Origin: an uncultured Alsobacter sp.
GTDB lineage: Bacteria; Pseudomonadota; Alphaproteobacteria; Rhizobiales; Beijerinckiaceae
Length of the DNA: 64,000 nucleotides
Assembly: GCF_945952055.1 (NCBI RefSeq)
Contig: NZ_CAMFHB010000016.1
Coordinates: 52,360-116,359 of the forward strand
Reading direction: 5' to 3'
The translations under genes were made by a program, and so were the position numbers. Under the pieces are notes generated by a model that was not told the origin of the DNA, did not search any database, and saw only the letters and a program-made list of their open reading frames with translations. Of the stretch, positions 42,831-52,991 are shown in pieces (position 1 is the first letter of the stretch; each line of letters starts with the position of its first letter).

Positions 42831-44009
42831 GTGCTGGCAGTCCGGCCCGATGACCAGAAGCAGCAGGCCGCCCCCGGTGGGGACGGCGCGCGCGTGCTGA
42901 GCATCGATTTCTGGCGCGGCTTCGCCATCGTCACGATCTTCATCAACCACATTCCGGGCAATCTCTTCGAGGCCTACACGCACAAGAACTTCGGCTTCTC
43001 GGATGCCGCGGAGCTCTTCGTGCTGCTGGCCGGGATCGCGGCCGCCTTCGCCTATTTCCGGGGCTTTTCGTCCCGGCCGGCGCGCACCGTCATGCGGATC
43101 GGGCTGAGGGTCTGGACCCTCTACATGGCCCACCTGACCCTAATCGCGATCTGCGGGGCAATCGTCGCCTACGCCGTGCTCGTGACCGAGGACACGCGCC
43201 TGCTCGAGGCCACGCAGTTCGACCAGATCATGGGCAACCCGCTCTCGGCCACGCTCGGGGTGGCCACGCTGGGCCTGCAGCCGGCCTACCTCAACATCCT
43301 GCCGCTCTACGTGGTGCTGCTGCTCATGGCGCCGGCGATGATGAGCCTGTTGCGCGTGTCGCCCTGGCTGGCGCTGGCCGTCTCGGGCCTGGTCTACACG
43401 GGGGCGCAGCTCCTCGAGTTCACCCTGCCGGCCTATCCGACGACCGAGGCGTGGTACTTCAATCCCTTCGCCTGGCAGCTCCTGTTCATGACCGGCCTGT
43501 GCATCGGGTCGGTGCTCGGCGCCGGGCGCCGGATCCCCGTCGGCAATCTGCTCCTGGCGGCGAGCGTCGCCTATGTGCTGCTGGCGCTCGTGTGGTGGCG
43601 CATGGGCTGGATCGTCGATCTGTCGCCGGTGCCCCGCTTCCTGTGGGACTTCGACAAGACGAACCTCAGCCTGCCGCGCCTGCTGCACGTGCTCGCGCTG
43701 GCCTGCATCATGTCGCGGCTGCCCGTCGAGCGCCTGCTGCGCCGCACCGGAGCCGGCCGTCCGCTGATCCTGCTGGGCCGGCATTCGCTGCCCGTGTTCT
43801 GCGTGGGAACGGTGCTCTCGATGGCCGCAACGCCGGTTCGCATCAGCGAACTGGGACATCCCGCTCTTGACTTGCTCATCATTCCGGGAGGCATAGTCGT
43901 CCAGCTTGCGCTGGCCTGGGTGCTTGAATGGTATCGGGGAAGTTCATCGACCGCGTCGTCGCGCGCCTCTCGCGCGCCCTCGGCATCGGCCGATATCGCG
44001 CAGGCCTGA
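42831..44009 (+). CDS. OpgC-family membrane acyltransferase
   Basis: The 392-residue integral membrane protein has about ten hydrophobic segments and the OpgC signature SIDFWRGFAIVTIFINHIPGN, with the following GFSDAAELFVLLAGI. OpgC succinylates osmoregulated periplasmic glucans in other bacteria. The start is an uncertain GTG/ATG choice near 42831. The last part overlaps the next SGNH gene by 82 bp in another frame, and the C-terminal tail (SSSTASSRASRAPSASAD) is low-complexity, so the natural end of the folded domain lies near residue 365. Function as a glucan or exopolysaccharide acyltransferase is inferred. Confidence 0.88.
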   Translation: MLAVRPDDQKQQAAPGGDGARVLSIDFWRGFAIVTIFINHIPGNLFEAYTHKNFGFSDAAELFVLLAGIAAAFAYFRGFSSRPARTVMRIGLRVWTLYMAHLTLIAICGAIVAYAVLVTEDTRLLEATQFDQIMGNPLSATLGVATLGLQPAYLNILPLYVVLLLMAPAMMSLLRVSPWLALAVSGLVYTGAQLLEFTLPAYPTTEAWYFNPFAWQLLFMTGLCIGSVLGAGRRIPVGNLLLAASVAYVLLALVWWRMGWIVDLSPVPRFLWDFDKTNLSLPRLLHVLALACIMSRLPVERLLRRTGAGRPLILLGRHSLPVFCVGTVLSMAATPVRISELGHPALDLLIIPGGIVVQLALAWVLEWYRGSSSTASSRASRAPSASADIAQA

Positions 44010-44716
44010 GCCGCCTGGCGGCCGCGGTCCTGCTGGCAAGCTGCACGGCCGCCCTGCCGGCCCGTGCACAGGGCTGTCGCGTCCCCGAAGTCTATCTGAA
44101 GCTTTCCAGCAACCTGCCCCGCACGGAAAAGCTGGTCGACCGCGGCAACGAGCCGCTGCGCATCCTGGTAATCGGTCCCAAGATCGGTGGCCCGTCCCTG
44201 TCCGAGCGCAAGCGCGGCCGCCTGATCCAGGCGCTCGAGCGACGGCTTCCCGGGGTTCCGATCGACCTGGTGGACGAGGGAAGGGGCGCGGTGCCCGCGG
44301 CGCGCGGCTTCGAGGCCATGCGGGACGAGGTGGCCCGCGTCAGTCCCCACCTGGTGCTGTGGCAGGTCGGCACCCTCGACGCGCTGGCGGGGGCCGACCC
44401 GGAAGTCTTCGGCCGGATCATCGAGAACGCTGCGGAATGGCTGCGGGACCGTTCGATCGACCTGATCCTCATCGATCCGCCCTTCGTGCCCAATGTGGGT
44501 CACGAACCCCTGTACTGGCGCATCGTCGGCAAGATCGGGGAAGTCTCGGACCGGTCGCGCATCAACCTGCTGAGGCGCTACGCCGCCACCCAGCACCTCG
44601 ACAACGAGCGCCGCAAGAGCCCCGTCCCGGTGTCGGATGCCGGCGGTCAGCCCGTCCACCAGGCCTGCATGCCCGATATCGTGGCCGACGCCATCTACAA
44701 GGCCGTCACCCGCTGA
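43928..44716 (+). CDS. Second SGNH-fold protein with a degenerate catalytic site
   Basis: The 262-residue product has a signal-like segment (LAAAVLLASCTAALPARA) with a possible lipobox-like Cys and the overall SGNH layout, but the nucleophile block reads VIGPKIGGPS instead of GDS/GSS, and the fourth block reads GTLD instead of GTND. The C-terminal His block (GGQPVHQAC) is kept. It overlaps the OpgC gene by 82 bp, which implies co-expression. A lost nucleophile suggests a binding or scaffold role, or an enzyme with another catalytic residue; it could equally be a degraded paralog. Confidence 0.75.
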   Translation: MVSGKFIDRVVARLSRALGIGRYRAGLSRLAAAVLLASCTAALPARAQGCRVPEVYLKLSSNLPRTEKLVDRGNEPLRILVIGPKIGGPSLSERKRGRLIQALERRLPGVPIDLVDEGRGAVPAARGFEAMRDEVARVSPHLVLWQVGTLDALAGADPEVFGRIIENAAEWLRDRSIDLILIDPPFVPNVGHEPLYWRIVGKIGEVSDRSRINLLRRYAATQHLDNERRKSPVPVSDAGGQPVHQACMPDIVADAIYKAVTR

Positions 44717-44721
44717 GACCA

Positions 44722-44747
44722 CGCGCCCGGACCGGACCTCGGGCGCG
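44722..44747 (+). terminator. Hairpin after the OpgC-SGNH pair
   Basis: Perfect 8-bp stem CGCGCCCG/CGGGCGCG with a 10-nt loop, six bases after the second SGNH stop. No T tract follows, so a Rho-assisted or mRNA-stabilising role is as likely as intrinsic termination. Confidence 0.4.
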
Positions 44748-44925
44748 GACCCGCTGTCTCACATCTGTTTCGATTCGGGGCGAAGGGCGCTCCCTCCCTG
44801 CAGGGGCGGGAAACGGGCTCGAGCGTCGAGAGCCACGCGTGCTCACGACGGAAGGCCTGGCTCGACCATGACGATGGAGAGGTGGCTTCGAACGGGGCAA
44901 ACGCCCTACGGCGGCTGAGCGACTC

Positions 44926-45213
44926 TCAGCCGCGAGCGGACGAGAACTTGGCCATCGCACCGAGCCCGCGGCGTCGCGGACGGCTGGCATCGAGGAAGCG
45001 GGCCTGGTCGGCCGCGATGATGAGGGCGTTGGACAGGGCCGCCGCCTGCTCCTGCGTCAGCAGGCAGGACAGGGATCCCGAGCCGTCCTCGAGATGGAAA
45101 GCGACCATCGCCTTGCCCTCGTCCTTCGGGACGACGGCAACATCGGACTTTACCTCAGCGGCGAGGTCATCGCCGTTGAGGTCGGTGTGTACGGACTCAT
45201 GGTTATCCGACAT
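44926..45213 (-). CDS. Small hypothetical protein
   Basis: The frame has 95 residues from ATG 45213. Composition is that of a real protein: a polar start (SDNHESVHTDLNGDDLAAE), a beta-rich middle (DVAVVPKDEGKAMVAFHLEDGSGSLSCLL) and a long helix (TQEQAAALSNALIIAADQARFLD), ending in a basic tail. I do not recognise a named family. It diverges from rfbF across a 208-bp spacer and is convergent with the second SGNH gene; I cannot assign a function. Confidence 0.6.
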   Translation of the reverse strand: MSDNHESVHTDLNGDDLAAEVKSDVAVVPKDEGKAMVAFHLEDGSGSLSCLLTQEQAAALSNALIIAADQARFLDASRPRRRGLGAMAKFSSARG

Positions 45214-45421
45214 ACGCGCACCTCTACGCCACGCCATCAACGCAACAACAGCGGCAAAGTTCCAAGCGACACACACTGTGCGTGCGAACCGCGGATTCGG
45301 CCAGAGCCTGAAGAAGAAAGATCATTGTTGAAACTTCGCCTTCATAGACCCGGAACTATCTTGACAGCCGCTGCGATCCTCGAACGGGGCCACCCCTGTG
45401 AGGCAAGAAGGAGTAGTTCCC

Positions 45422-46198
45422 ATGGCCAAGCCCAAGGTCGTGATCCTCGCCGGGGGCCTCGGCACAAGATTGTCCGAGGAGACCACAGTAAGGCCCAAGC
45501 CGATGGTGGAGATCGGCGGAAGACCCATCCTGTGGCACATCATGAAAATCTACGCTGCCCATGGCCTGACCGAGTTCATCGTCTGCCTCGGCTACAAGGG
45601 CTATATGATCAAGGAATACTTTGCCAATTATATCCTTCATAATTCGGACGTGACGTTCGATCTTTCGGCAAAGAACGTTAAATTCCACTCGAACTCGACC
45701 GAGCCGTGGCGCGTCACCCTGGTGGATACGGGTGCCGATACGATGACCGGCGGACGGGTGAAGCGTATCGCAAATCATCTCGACGATGGACCGTTCTGCC
45801 TGACCTATGGAGACGGTGTCGCCAACGTCGACGTTTCACGGTTGCTCGATCATCATACTGGCCATGGTCTTCAGGCGACGGTCACGGCGGTGCAGCCGCC
45901 CGGCCGTTTCGGCGCCCTGGACATGCAGGGCGACCGCGTCCGTGCCTTCAAGGAGAAGCCGGACGGCGAGGCGGGCTGGATCAACGGCGGCTTCTTCGTC
46001 CTCGACCGCTCGGTGGTCGGCCGCATCCGCGACGACGACACGATCTTCGAGCGCGAGCCGCTCGAGGGCCTGGCCGCCGACGGCCAGCTCACCGCCTTCC
46101 GCCACCCCGGCTTCTGGCATCCCATGGATACGCTGCGCGACCGCACCTATCTCGACCAGCTCTGGGCGGACGGGCGCGCGCCCTGGAAGGTGTGGTGA
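45422..46198 (+). CDS. rfbF: Glucose-1-phosphate cytidylyltransferase
   Basis: The 258-residue product starts at ATG 45422 and has the RfbF marks LAGGLGTRLSEETTVRPKPMVEIGGRPILWHIMKIYA, LTEFIVCLGYKGYMIKEYFANY and DGVANVDVSRLL. RfbF makes CDP-glucose, the first step to CDP-3,6-dideoxy or branched sugars. The first 460 bp are clearly richer in A and T than the rest of the gene, with a rather sharp change near 45890. No rfbG (CDP-glucose 4,6-dehydratase) is in the window. A sugar methyltransferase gene follows after 2 bp. Confidence 0.92.
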   Translation: MAKPKVVILAGGLGTRLSEETTVRPKPMVEIGGRPILWHIMKIYAAHGLTEFIVCLGYKGYMIKEYFANYILHNSDVTFDLSAKNVKFHSNSTEPWRVTLVDTGADTMTGGRVKRIANHLDDGPFCLTYGDGVANVDVSRLLDHHTGHGLQATVTAVQPPGRFGALDMQGDRVRAFKEKPDGEAGWINGGFFVLDRSVVGRIRDDDTIFEREPLEGLAADGQLTAFRHPGFWHPMDTLRDRTYLDQLWADGRAPWKVW

Positions 46199-46200
46199 CC

Positions 46201-47427
46201 ATGGCTGCTCTGTGCCGCTCCTGCCGCGCGCCGCTGACGCGCAGCGTCGTCGACCTGGGCTCGTCGCCGGTGGCCAATTCCATGATCCGCGCCGAGGCGG
46301 CGGACCGGATGGAGCCGACCTTCCCGCTGCACGCGTTCGTGTGCGAGGCCTGCCACCTGGTGCAGCTCGTCGACTTCGAGAGCCCTGAGGCGCTCTTCGG
46401 CGACTACACCTATTTCTCGTCCTACTCGGAAAGCTGGCTCGCCCACGCGAAGCGCTACTGCGCGGCCATGACCGAGCTGCTCGGGCTCGGTCCGCAGTCC
46501 AAGGTGGTCGAGATCGCCTCCAACGACGGCTACCTCCTGCGCTGGTTCGTCGAGGCGGGGATCCCGGTCCTCGGCGTGGAGCCGGCCGCCAACGTGGCCG
46601 AAGTGGCCCGCGCCGCCGGGGTGCCCACGCAGGCGGTGTTCTTCGGCCGGGAAACGGCCGAGCGCCTGCGGGCCGAGGGGCACGCGGCCGACCTGATGGC
46701 GGCCAACAACGTGCTGGCCCACGTGCCGGACATCAACGACTTCGTGGCCGGGTTCGCGGTCCTGCTGAAGCCTACCGGCACCGTGACCTTCGAGTTTCCG
46801 CACCTGCTCAATCTCATCGAGCAGGTGCAGTTCGACACGATCTACCACGAGCACTTCTCCTACCTGTCGCTGGCGGTCGTGCAGGCGCTGCTGGCCCGCC
46901 ACGGGCTCACGGTGGTCGACGTCGAGGAGTGGCCGACCCACGGCGGGTCGCTGCGCGTCTTCGCCCGTCACGCGGCCGCCGCCGCCGCCCCGTCGGCGCG
47001 CGTCGAGGCCATCCGGCGCCGCGAACGGGACGCTGGCCTGGATCGGCTGGAGACCTACGATGCCTTCGGCGCGAAGGTCGTCGGCGTGAAGTATGGCCTG
47101 CTCGACTTCTTCGTCCGGGCGCGGCGCGAGGGAAAGTCCGTCGTCGGCTACGGAGCGCCCGCCAAGGGCAACACGCTGCTGAACTACTGCGGGGTCGGGC
47201 CCGAGATGCTGCCCTACACGGTGGACCTCAGCCCCCACAAGCAGGGCCGCCTGCTGCCCGGGACGCGCATCCCGGTGCATGCTCCGTCCCGCATCCTCGA
47301 GACCCGGCCGGACTATGTCCTGATCCTGCCGTGGAACCTGCGGGACGAGATCGCCCGCCAGATGGCGCCCATCCGCGCCTGGGGCGGACAATTCGTGGTG
47401 CCTCTCCCTACGGTTGAGATATTTTAA
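46201..47427 (+). CDS. SAM-dependent sugar C-methyltransferase (Methyltransf_13/23/14 layout)
   Basis: The 408-residue product has an N-terminal zinc-binding domain with CRSCRAPL and CEACHLVQL, a central SAM domain with VVEIASNDGYLLRWF, and a C-terminal methyltransferase-associated domain (YGAPAKGNTLLNYCGVG). This three-part layout is that of C-methyltransferases such as TylC3 and NovU, which act on nucleotide-bound 4-keto sugars. It lies two bases after rfbF, so the two probably build a methyl-branched CDP-sugar for a surface glycan. Confidence 0.88.
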   Translation: MAALCRSCRAPLTRSVVDLGSSPVANSMIRAEAADRMEPTFPLHAFVCEACHLVQLVDFESPEALFGDYTYFSSYSESWLAHAKRYCAAMTELLGLGPQSKVVEIASNDGYLLRWFVEAGIPVLGVEPAANVAEVARAAGVPTQAVFFGRETAERLRAEGHAADLMAANNVLAHVPDINDFVAGFAVLLKPTGTVTFEFPHLLNLIEQVQFDTIYHEHFSYLSLAVVQALLARHGLTVVDVEEWPTHGGSLRVFARHAAAAAAPSARVEAIRRRERDAGLDRLETYDAFGAKVVGVKYGLLDFFVRARREGKSVVGYGAPAKGNTLLNYCGVGPEMLPYTVDLSPHKQGRLLPGTRIPVHAPSRILETRPDYVLILPWNLRDEIARQMAPIRAWGGQFVVPLPTVEIF

Positions 47428-47513
47428 CCGTGCTCCCCTGCGCACGCGACCAAGCCGTGTCGCACAATGGGGAGGAGGGGCGATTCGCCCCGAGCGAGGG
47501 AAGGAGACGGGAC

Positions 47514-47768
47514 ATGAGGACTTTGATTGCCGCCGCACTGCTGTGCTGCGTCGCCGCCGCGCCGTCCATGGCGCAGGCTCCCGCTGCCAGCTGCAAGGCC
47601 AGCGCGACCGAGAAGAAGCTCGCGGGCGCTGCCCAGACCAGCTTCATGAAGAAGTGCGAGACCGACGCCAAGGCGTCCTGCGACAAGCAAGCGGCGGACA
47701 AGAAGCTCGCCGGCGCCGCCAAGGCGAGCTTCACCAAGAAGTGCGTGTCGGACTCGGTGGGCGCCTGA
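47514..47768 (+). CDS. PsiF-repeat periplasmic protein
   Basis: The 84-residue protein has a Sec signal peptide (LIAAALLCCVAAAPSMA) and two PsiF repeats, SCKASATEKKLAGAAQTSFMKKC and SCDKQAADKKLAGAAKASFTKKC, each with a Cys pair. PsiF in Escherichia coli is phosphate-starvation inducible; function is not known. A strong AAGGAGACGGG site supports the start. It is monocistronic by position, followed by a family A repeat. Confidence 0.85.
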   Translation: MRTLIAAALLCCVAAAPSMAQAPAASCKASATEKKLAGAAQTSFMKKCETDAKASCDKQAADKKLAGAAKASFTKKCVSDSVGA

Positions 47769-47794
47769 GCCTTTCGAGACACAACTCTCTCCGC

Positions 47795-47880
47795 GTCTTG
47801 GCCGGGCTTGGCCCGGCCATCCACGACTTCAGGCTGTCGAAGTCAAGTCGTGGGTGCCCGGGCCAAGCCCGGGCATGACG
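47795..47880. repeat. Palindromic repeat family A, copy 6
   Basis: Left half GGCCGGgcttggCCCGGCC, right half CCCGGGccaagCCCGGG; central stem CCACGACTT/AAGTCGTGG kept. Lies between the PsiF gene and the convergent iolG end. Confidence 0.85.
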
Positions 47881-47905
47881 ACGGAGGGGGAGCGCCGTTG
47901 CTCCC

Positions 47906-48895
47906 TCAGCCGACCTTCACCGTCTGGCCCGTCTGGGCCGACTGCGTGGCCGCGTCGGCCAGCATCTGGGCCTTCAGGCCGTCCTCGCCCGACGGGTTGG
48001 GGGCGGTGCCCTTGTTGACCGCCGTCACGAAGGCGTCGAGCTCGGCCCGGTAGGCGGCCGCGTAGCGTTCCAGGAAGAAGTTCTGCACCGGAGCGGCCGT
48101 GAAGCCGCCGGCCGTGGCCAGTTCGACCGTGGTCTCGTGAACGTTGCCGGCGCGCAGCATGCCCTTGGAGCCGTGCACCTCGATGCGCTGGTCGTAGCCG
48201 TAGGTGGCGCGGCGCGAGTTCGAGATCTGGGCGATCTTGCCGCTGGCCGTCTTCAGCATCACCGCCGCGGTGTCGACGTCGCCGGCCTGTCCGATGGCCG
48301 GATCGACCAGCGACGAGCCGACCGCGTGGACCTCGACCGGCTCCTCGCCGAGAAGGAAGCGGGCCATGTCCAGGTCGTGGATCATCATGTCGCGGAACAG
48401 GCCGCCCGAGCGCTTCACGTAGTCGACCGGGGGCGGGCCGGGATCGCGCGAGATCACGGTGACGATCTCGATGTTGCCGGCATCGCCCGCCGCCAGGCGC
48501 TTCTGAAGCGTCGCGAAGTTGGGATCGAAGCGCCGGTTGAACCCGATCATCAGCGGCGTGCCGGCGGCCTTCACGACGGCGAGGCAGGCGCGGATGCGGT
48601 CGGACGACAGGTCCACCGGCTTCTCGCAGAACACCGCCTTGCCGGCCTTGGCCGCCGCCTCGATCTGGTCGGCGTGCATGTCCGTCGGCGTGCAGATCAC
48701 GACCGCGTCGATCGCCTTGTCGGCGATGATGGCGTCGATCGAGGCGACCTTCGCCCCCGTGGCGGCCGCAAGCGACTCGGCGGCGGCGGGAACGGCATCC
48801 GCGACGGCGACGAGGGTCGCGCCGGCATGCGCCGCCACGTTGCCGCCGTGGATCTTCCCGATCCGACCGGCGCCCAGAAGTCCGACACGCAGCAT
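47906..48895 (-). CDS. iolG: myo-Inositol 2-dehydrogenase
   Basis: The 329-residue product (ATG 48895) has the Gfo/Idh/MocA layout: NAD motif GLLGAGRIGKIHG, the catalytic-Lys motif CEKPVDL, and HDLDMARFLLGEEPVEVHA with the active-site Asp/His, typical for inositol dehydrogenases. It oxidises myo-inositol to 2-keto-myo-inositol. It diverges from iolC across 204 bp, with a candidate IolR-type site between. No iolA (methylmalonate-semialdehyde dehydrogenase) is in the window. Confidence 0.92.
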   Translation of the reverse strand: MLRVGLLGAGRIGKIHGGNVAAHAGATLVAVADAVPAAAESLAAATGAKVASIDAIIADKAIDAVVICTPTDMHADQIEAAAKAGKAVFCEKPVDLSSDRIRACLAVVKAAGTPLMIGFNRRFDPNFATLQKRLAAGDAGNIEIVTVISRDPGPPPVDYVKRSGGLFRDMMIHDLDMARFLLGEEPVEVHAVGSSLVDPAIGQAGDVDTAAVMLKTASGKIAQISNSRRATYGYDQRIEVHGSKGMLRAGNVHETTVELATAGGFTAAPVQNFFLERYAAAYRAELDAFVTAVNKGTAPNPSGEDGLKAQMLADAATQSAQTGQTVKVG

Positions 48896-48973
48896 GGAAA
48901 TCCTCCTGACGGGCAGGACCCGAGAGCACCCCTCGGGCACCTCATGGGCCGGCCTTCGTTCTTCGGCGCGCGA

Positions 48974-48987
48974 AGAATACATGTTCC
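48974..48987. promoter_or_regulatory. Candidate IolR-type site in the iolG-iolC spacer
   Basis: AGAA-TACATG-TTCC matches the rhizobial IolR consensus, recalled as GGAA-N6-TTCC, in seven of eight positions and is centred in the divergent spacer. The surrounding bases are the most AT-rich of the spacer. No RpiR-type iolR gene is in the window. Confidence 0.4.
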
Positions 48988-49099
48988 GAATTGACCTGCG
49001 AATGGATTTTTTGTTTCATCCATCTCGTGGCAGACCACCCGTGCCACGGCGTCGGCGCGCACGCAATCGCCCGCCCCCTTCCTTGAACGAGGACCGGCC

Positions 49100-51013
49100 A
49101 TGTCTTCCACCGATACGGCGCTCGACGTCGTCACCATCGGCCGCTCCTCCGTCGATCTCTACGGCCAGCAGGTGGGCGGCCGGCTCGAGGACATGGCGAA
49201 CTTCGTGAAGGCGGTGGGCGGCTGCCCCGCCAACATCGCCATCGGCACGGCGCGGCTCGGCCTGCGCTCCGGCCTCATCACCCGCGTCGGCGACGAGCAC
49301 ATGGGCCGCTTCATCCGCGAGCAGCTGGCGCGCGAGGGGGTCGAGACCTCGGGCGTCCACACCGATCCGCAGCGGCTCACCGCGCTCGTGATTCTCGGCG
49401 TGCGCGACGAGAAGCAGTTCCCGCTCATCTTCTACCGCACCGACTGCGCCGACGCCGCCCTCGACGAAAGCGACATCGACGAGGCGCTCGTCGCGTCCGC
49501 CAAGGCCATCGTCGTCACCGGCACCCACTTCTCGCGCGCCAACAGCAACGCGGCGCAGCGCAAGGCCATGGCGCTCGCCCGCAAGCACGGCCGCAAGGTG
49601 GTGTTCGACGTCGATTACCGGCCGAACCTCTGGGGCCTGGCGGGCCACGGCGCCGGCGAGGAGCGCTACCTGCGCTCGGAGGCGGTGACCGCGCATCTGC
49701 GCGAGATCCTGCCCGGCTGCGACCTCGTGGTCGGCACCGAGGAAGAGCTGCACATCGCCGGCGGATCCGAGGTCACGCTCGAGGCCATCCGGGCGATCCG
49801 GGCGCTGACGCCGGCCACCATCGTGTGCAAGCGCGGGCCGATGGGCTGCGTCGTGTTCCCCGGCGAGATCCCCGACGACATCGAGAAGGGCATCCGCGGC
49901 CCGGGCTTCCCGGTCGAGGTCTACAACGTGCTGGGCGCGGGCGACGCCTTCCTGTCCGGCTTCCTGCGCGGCTGGCTCCGCGACGAGCCGATCGAGACGT
50001 GCTGCGCCTTCGCCAATGCCTGCGGCGCTTTCGCCGTGTCCCGGCTCCTCTGCTCGCCCGAAAGCCCGACCTGGGACGAGCTGCAGCAGTTCCTGCGCAC
50101 CGGCTCGCCGCATCGGCAGCTGCGCCGCGACGAGGCCCTGAACCATGTCCACTGGGCGACCACGCGGCGCCCGCAGGCCGACCGGCTGGTCGCTCTCGCC
50201 ATCGACCACCGCGCCCAGATCGAGGAGATGGCCGACCAGGTCGGCGCCCCGCGCGACCGGATCCCGGCGTTCAAGGTGCTCGCCGTGAAGGCCGCCGCGC
50301 GGGTGGCGGACGGCCGCCCGGGCTTCGGCATGCTGCTCGACGGCACCTATGGCCGCGAGGCCCTGTTCCGCGCCGCCGACCACGACTTCTGGATCGGCCG
50401 CCCGGTGGAGAAGCCCGGCTCCCGCCCGCTGGATTTCGACCAGATGGCCTCGCTCGGCGCGCACATCGCGGAATGGCCGGTGCGCCACACCGTCAAGGCG
50501 CTGTGCTTCTACCATCCCGACGACCCGCAGGACCTGCGGCTGCGCCAGGACCGCGAGCTCCTGCGCGTGTTCGATGCGTGCCGCACCGTCGGGCGCGAAC
50601 TGCTCGTCGAGATCATCGCCTCCAAGCACGGGGCGCTGGGGGACGACACCACGGCCCGCGTCGTCGACCACGTCTACGCGCTCGGCATCCGGCCCGACTG
50701 GTGGAAACTCGAGGCGCAGCCCAGCGCCGCCGCCTGGTCGGCGATCGCCCGCAGCATCGAGGCCAACGACCGCTACTGCCGTGGCATCGTCCTGCTCGGC
50801 CTGGACGCGCCCGAAGCCGAGCTGACCGCGGCCTTCCGCCTTGCGGGCGGCTGCCCGCAGGTGAAAGGCTTCGCCGTCGGCCGCACCATCTTCTCGGACG
50901 CGGCGCGGGCCTGGCTCGCCGGCCAGATGTCCGACGAGGCCGCGATCGACGACATGGCCCGCCGCTTCGCCGCGCTCGTCGAGGCCTGGAACGCATCGAC
51001 GCAGAACGCCTGA
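49100..51013 (+). CDS. iolC: 5-Dehydro-2-deoxygluconokinase fused to a DUF2090 aldolase-like domain
   Basis: The 637-residue product has an N-terminal PfkB kinase (about 1-330) with GGCPANIAIGTARLG, and the catalytic NVLGAGDAFLSGF, and a C-terminal DUF2090 domain (about 345-632) ending FAVGRTIFSDAARAWLAG, a LacD-like barrel. The kinase phosphorylates 5-dehydro-2-deoxygluconate; DUF2090 is thought to supply the following IolJ-type cleavage to malonate semialdehyde and DHAP. The fusion is common in rhizobial inositol loci. It starts the iolCDEB operon. Confidence 0.93.
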   Translation: MSSTDTALDVVTIGRSSVDLYGQQVGGRLEDMANFVKAVGGCPANIAIGTARLGLRSGLITRVGDEHMGRFIREQLAREGVETSGVHTDPQRLTALVILGVRDEKQFPLIFYRTDCADAALDESDIDEALVASAKAIVVTGTHFSRANSNAAQRKAMALARKHGRKVVFDVDYRPNLWGLAGHGAGEERYLRSEAVTAHLREILPGCDLVVGTEEELHIAGGSEVTLEAIRAIRALTPATIVCKRGPMGCVVFPGEIPDDIEKGIRGPGFPVEVYNVLGAGDAFLSGFLRGWLRDEPIETCCAFANACGAFAVSRLLCSPESPTWDELQQFLRTGSPHRQLRRDEALNHVHWATTRRPQADRLVALAIDHRAQIEEMADQVGAPRDRIPAFKVLAVKAAARVADGRPGFGMLLDGTYGREALFRAADHDFWIGRPVEKPGSRPLDFDQMASLGAHIAEWPVRHTVKALCFYHPDDPQDLRLRQDRELLRVFDACRTVGRELLVEIIASKHGALGDDTTARVVDHVYALGIRPDWWKLEAQPSAAAWSAIARSIEANDRYCRGIVLLGLDAPEAELTAAFRLAGGCPQVKGFAVGRTIFSDAARAWLAGQMSDEAAIDDMARRFAALVEAWNASTQNA

Positions 51014-51066
51014 CAGACACCATTCGCCGGCCGCCGCTGCGGCCGTACCGGGGACAGGAGACCGCC

Positions 51067-52917
<1,851 letters not shown>

Positions 52918-52991
52918 CGTCGCCTTCGCCATAGCCATCGACGGCGGCCGGGCGTAAGACCGGCCGCGACAGGATTTCGGAGACACCCACC

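Noticed and set aside
45362..45400. A sigma-70 promoter for rfbF from a TTGACA at 45362.
   Set aside because: No acceptable -10 hexamer lies 16-18 bp downstream, so I did not list it.
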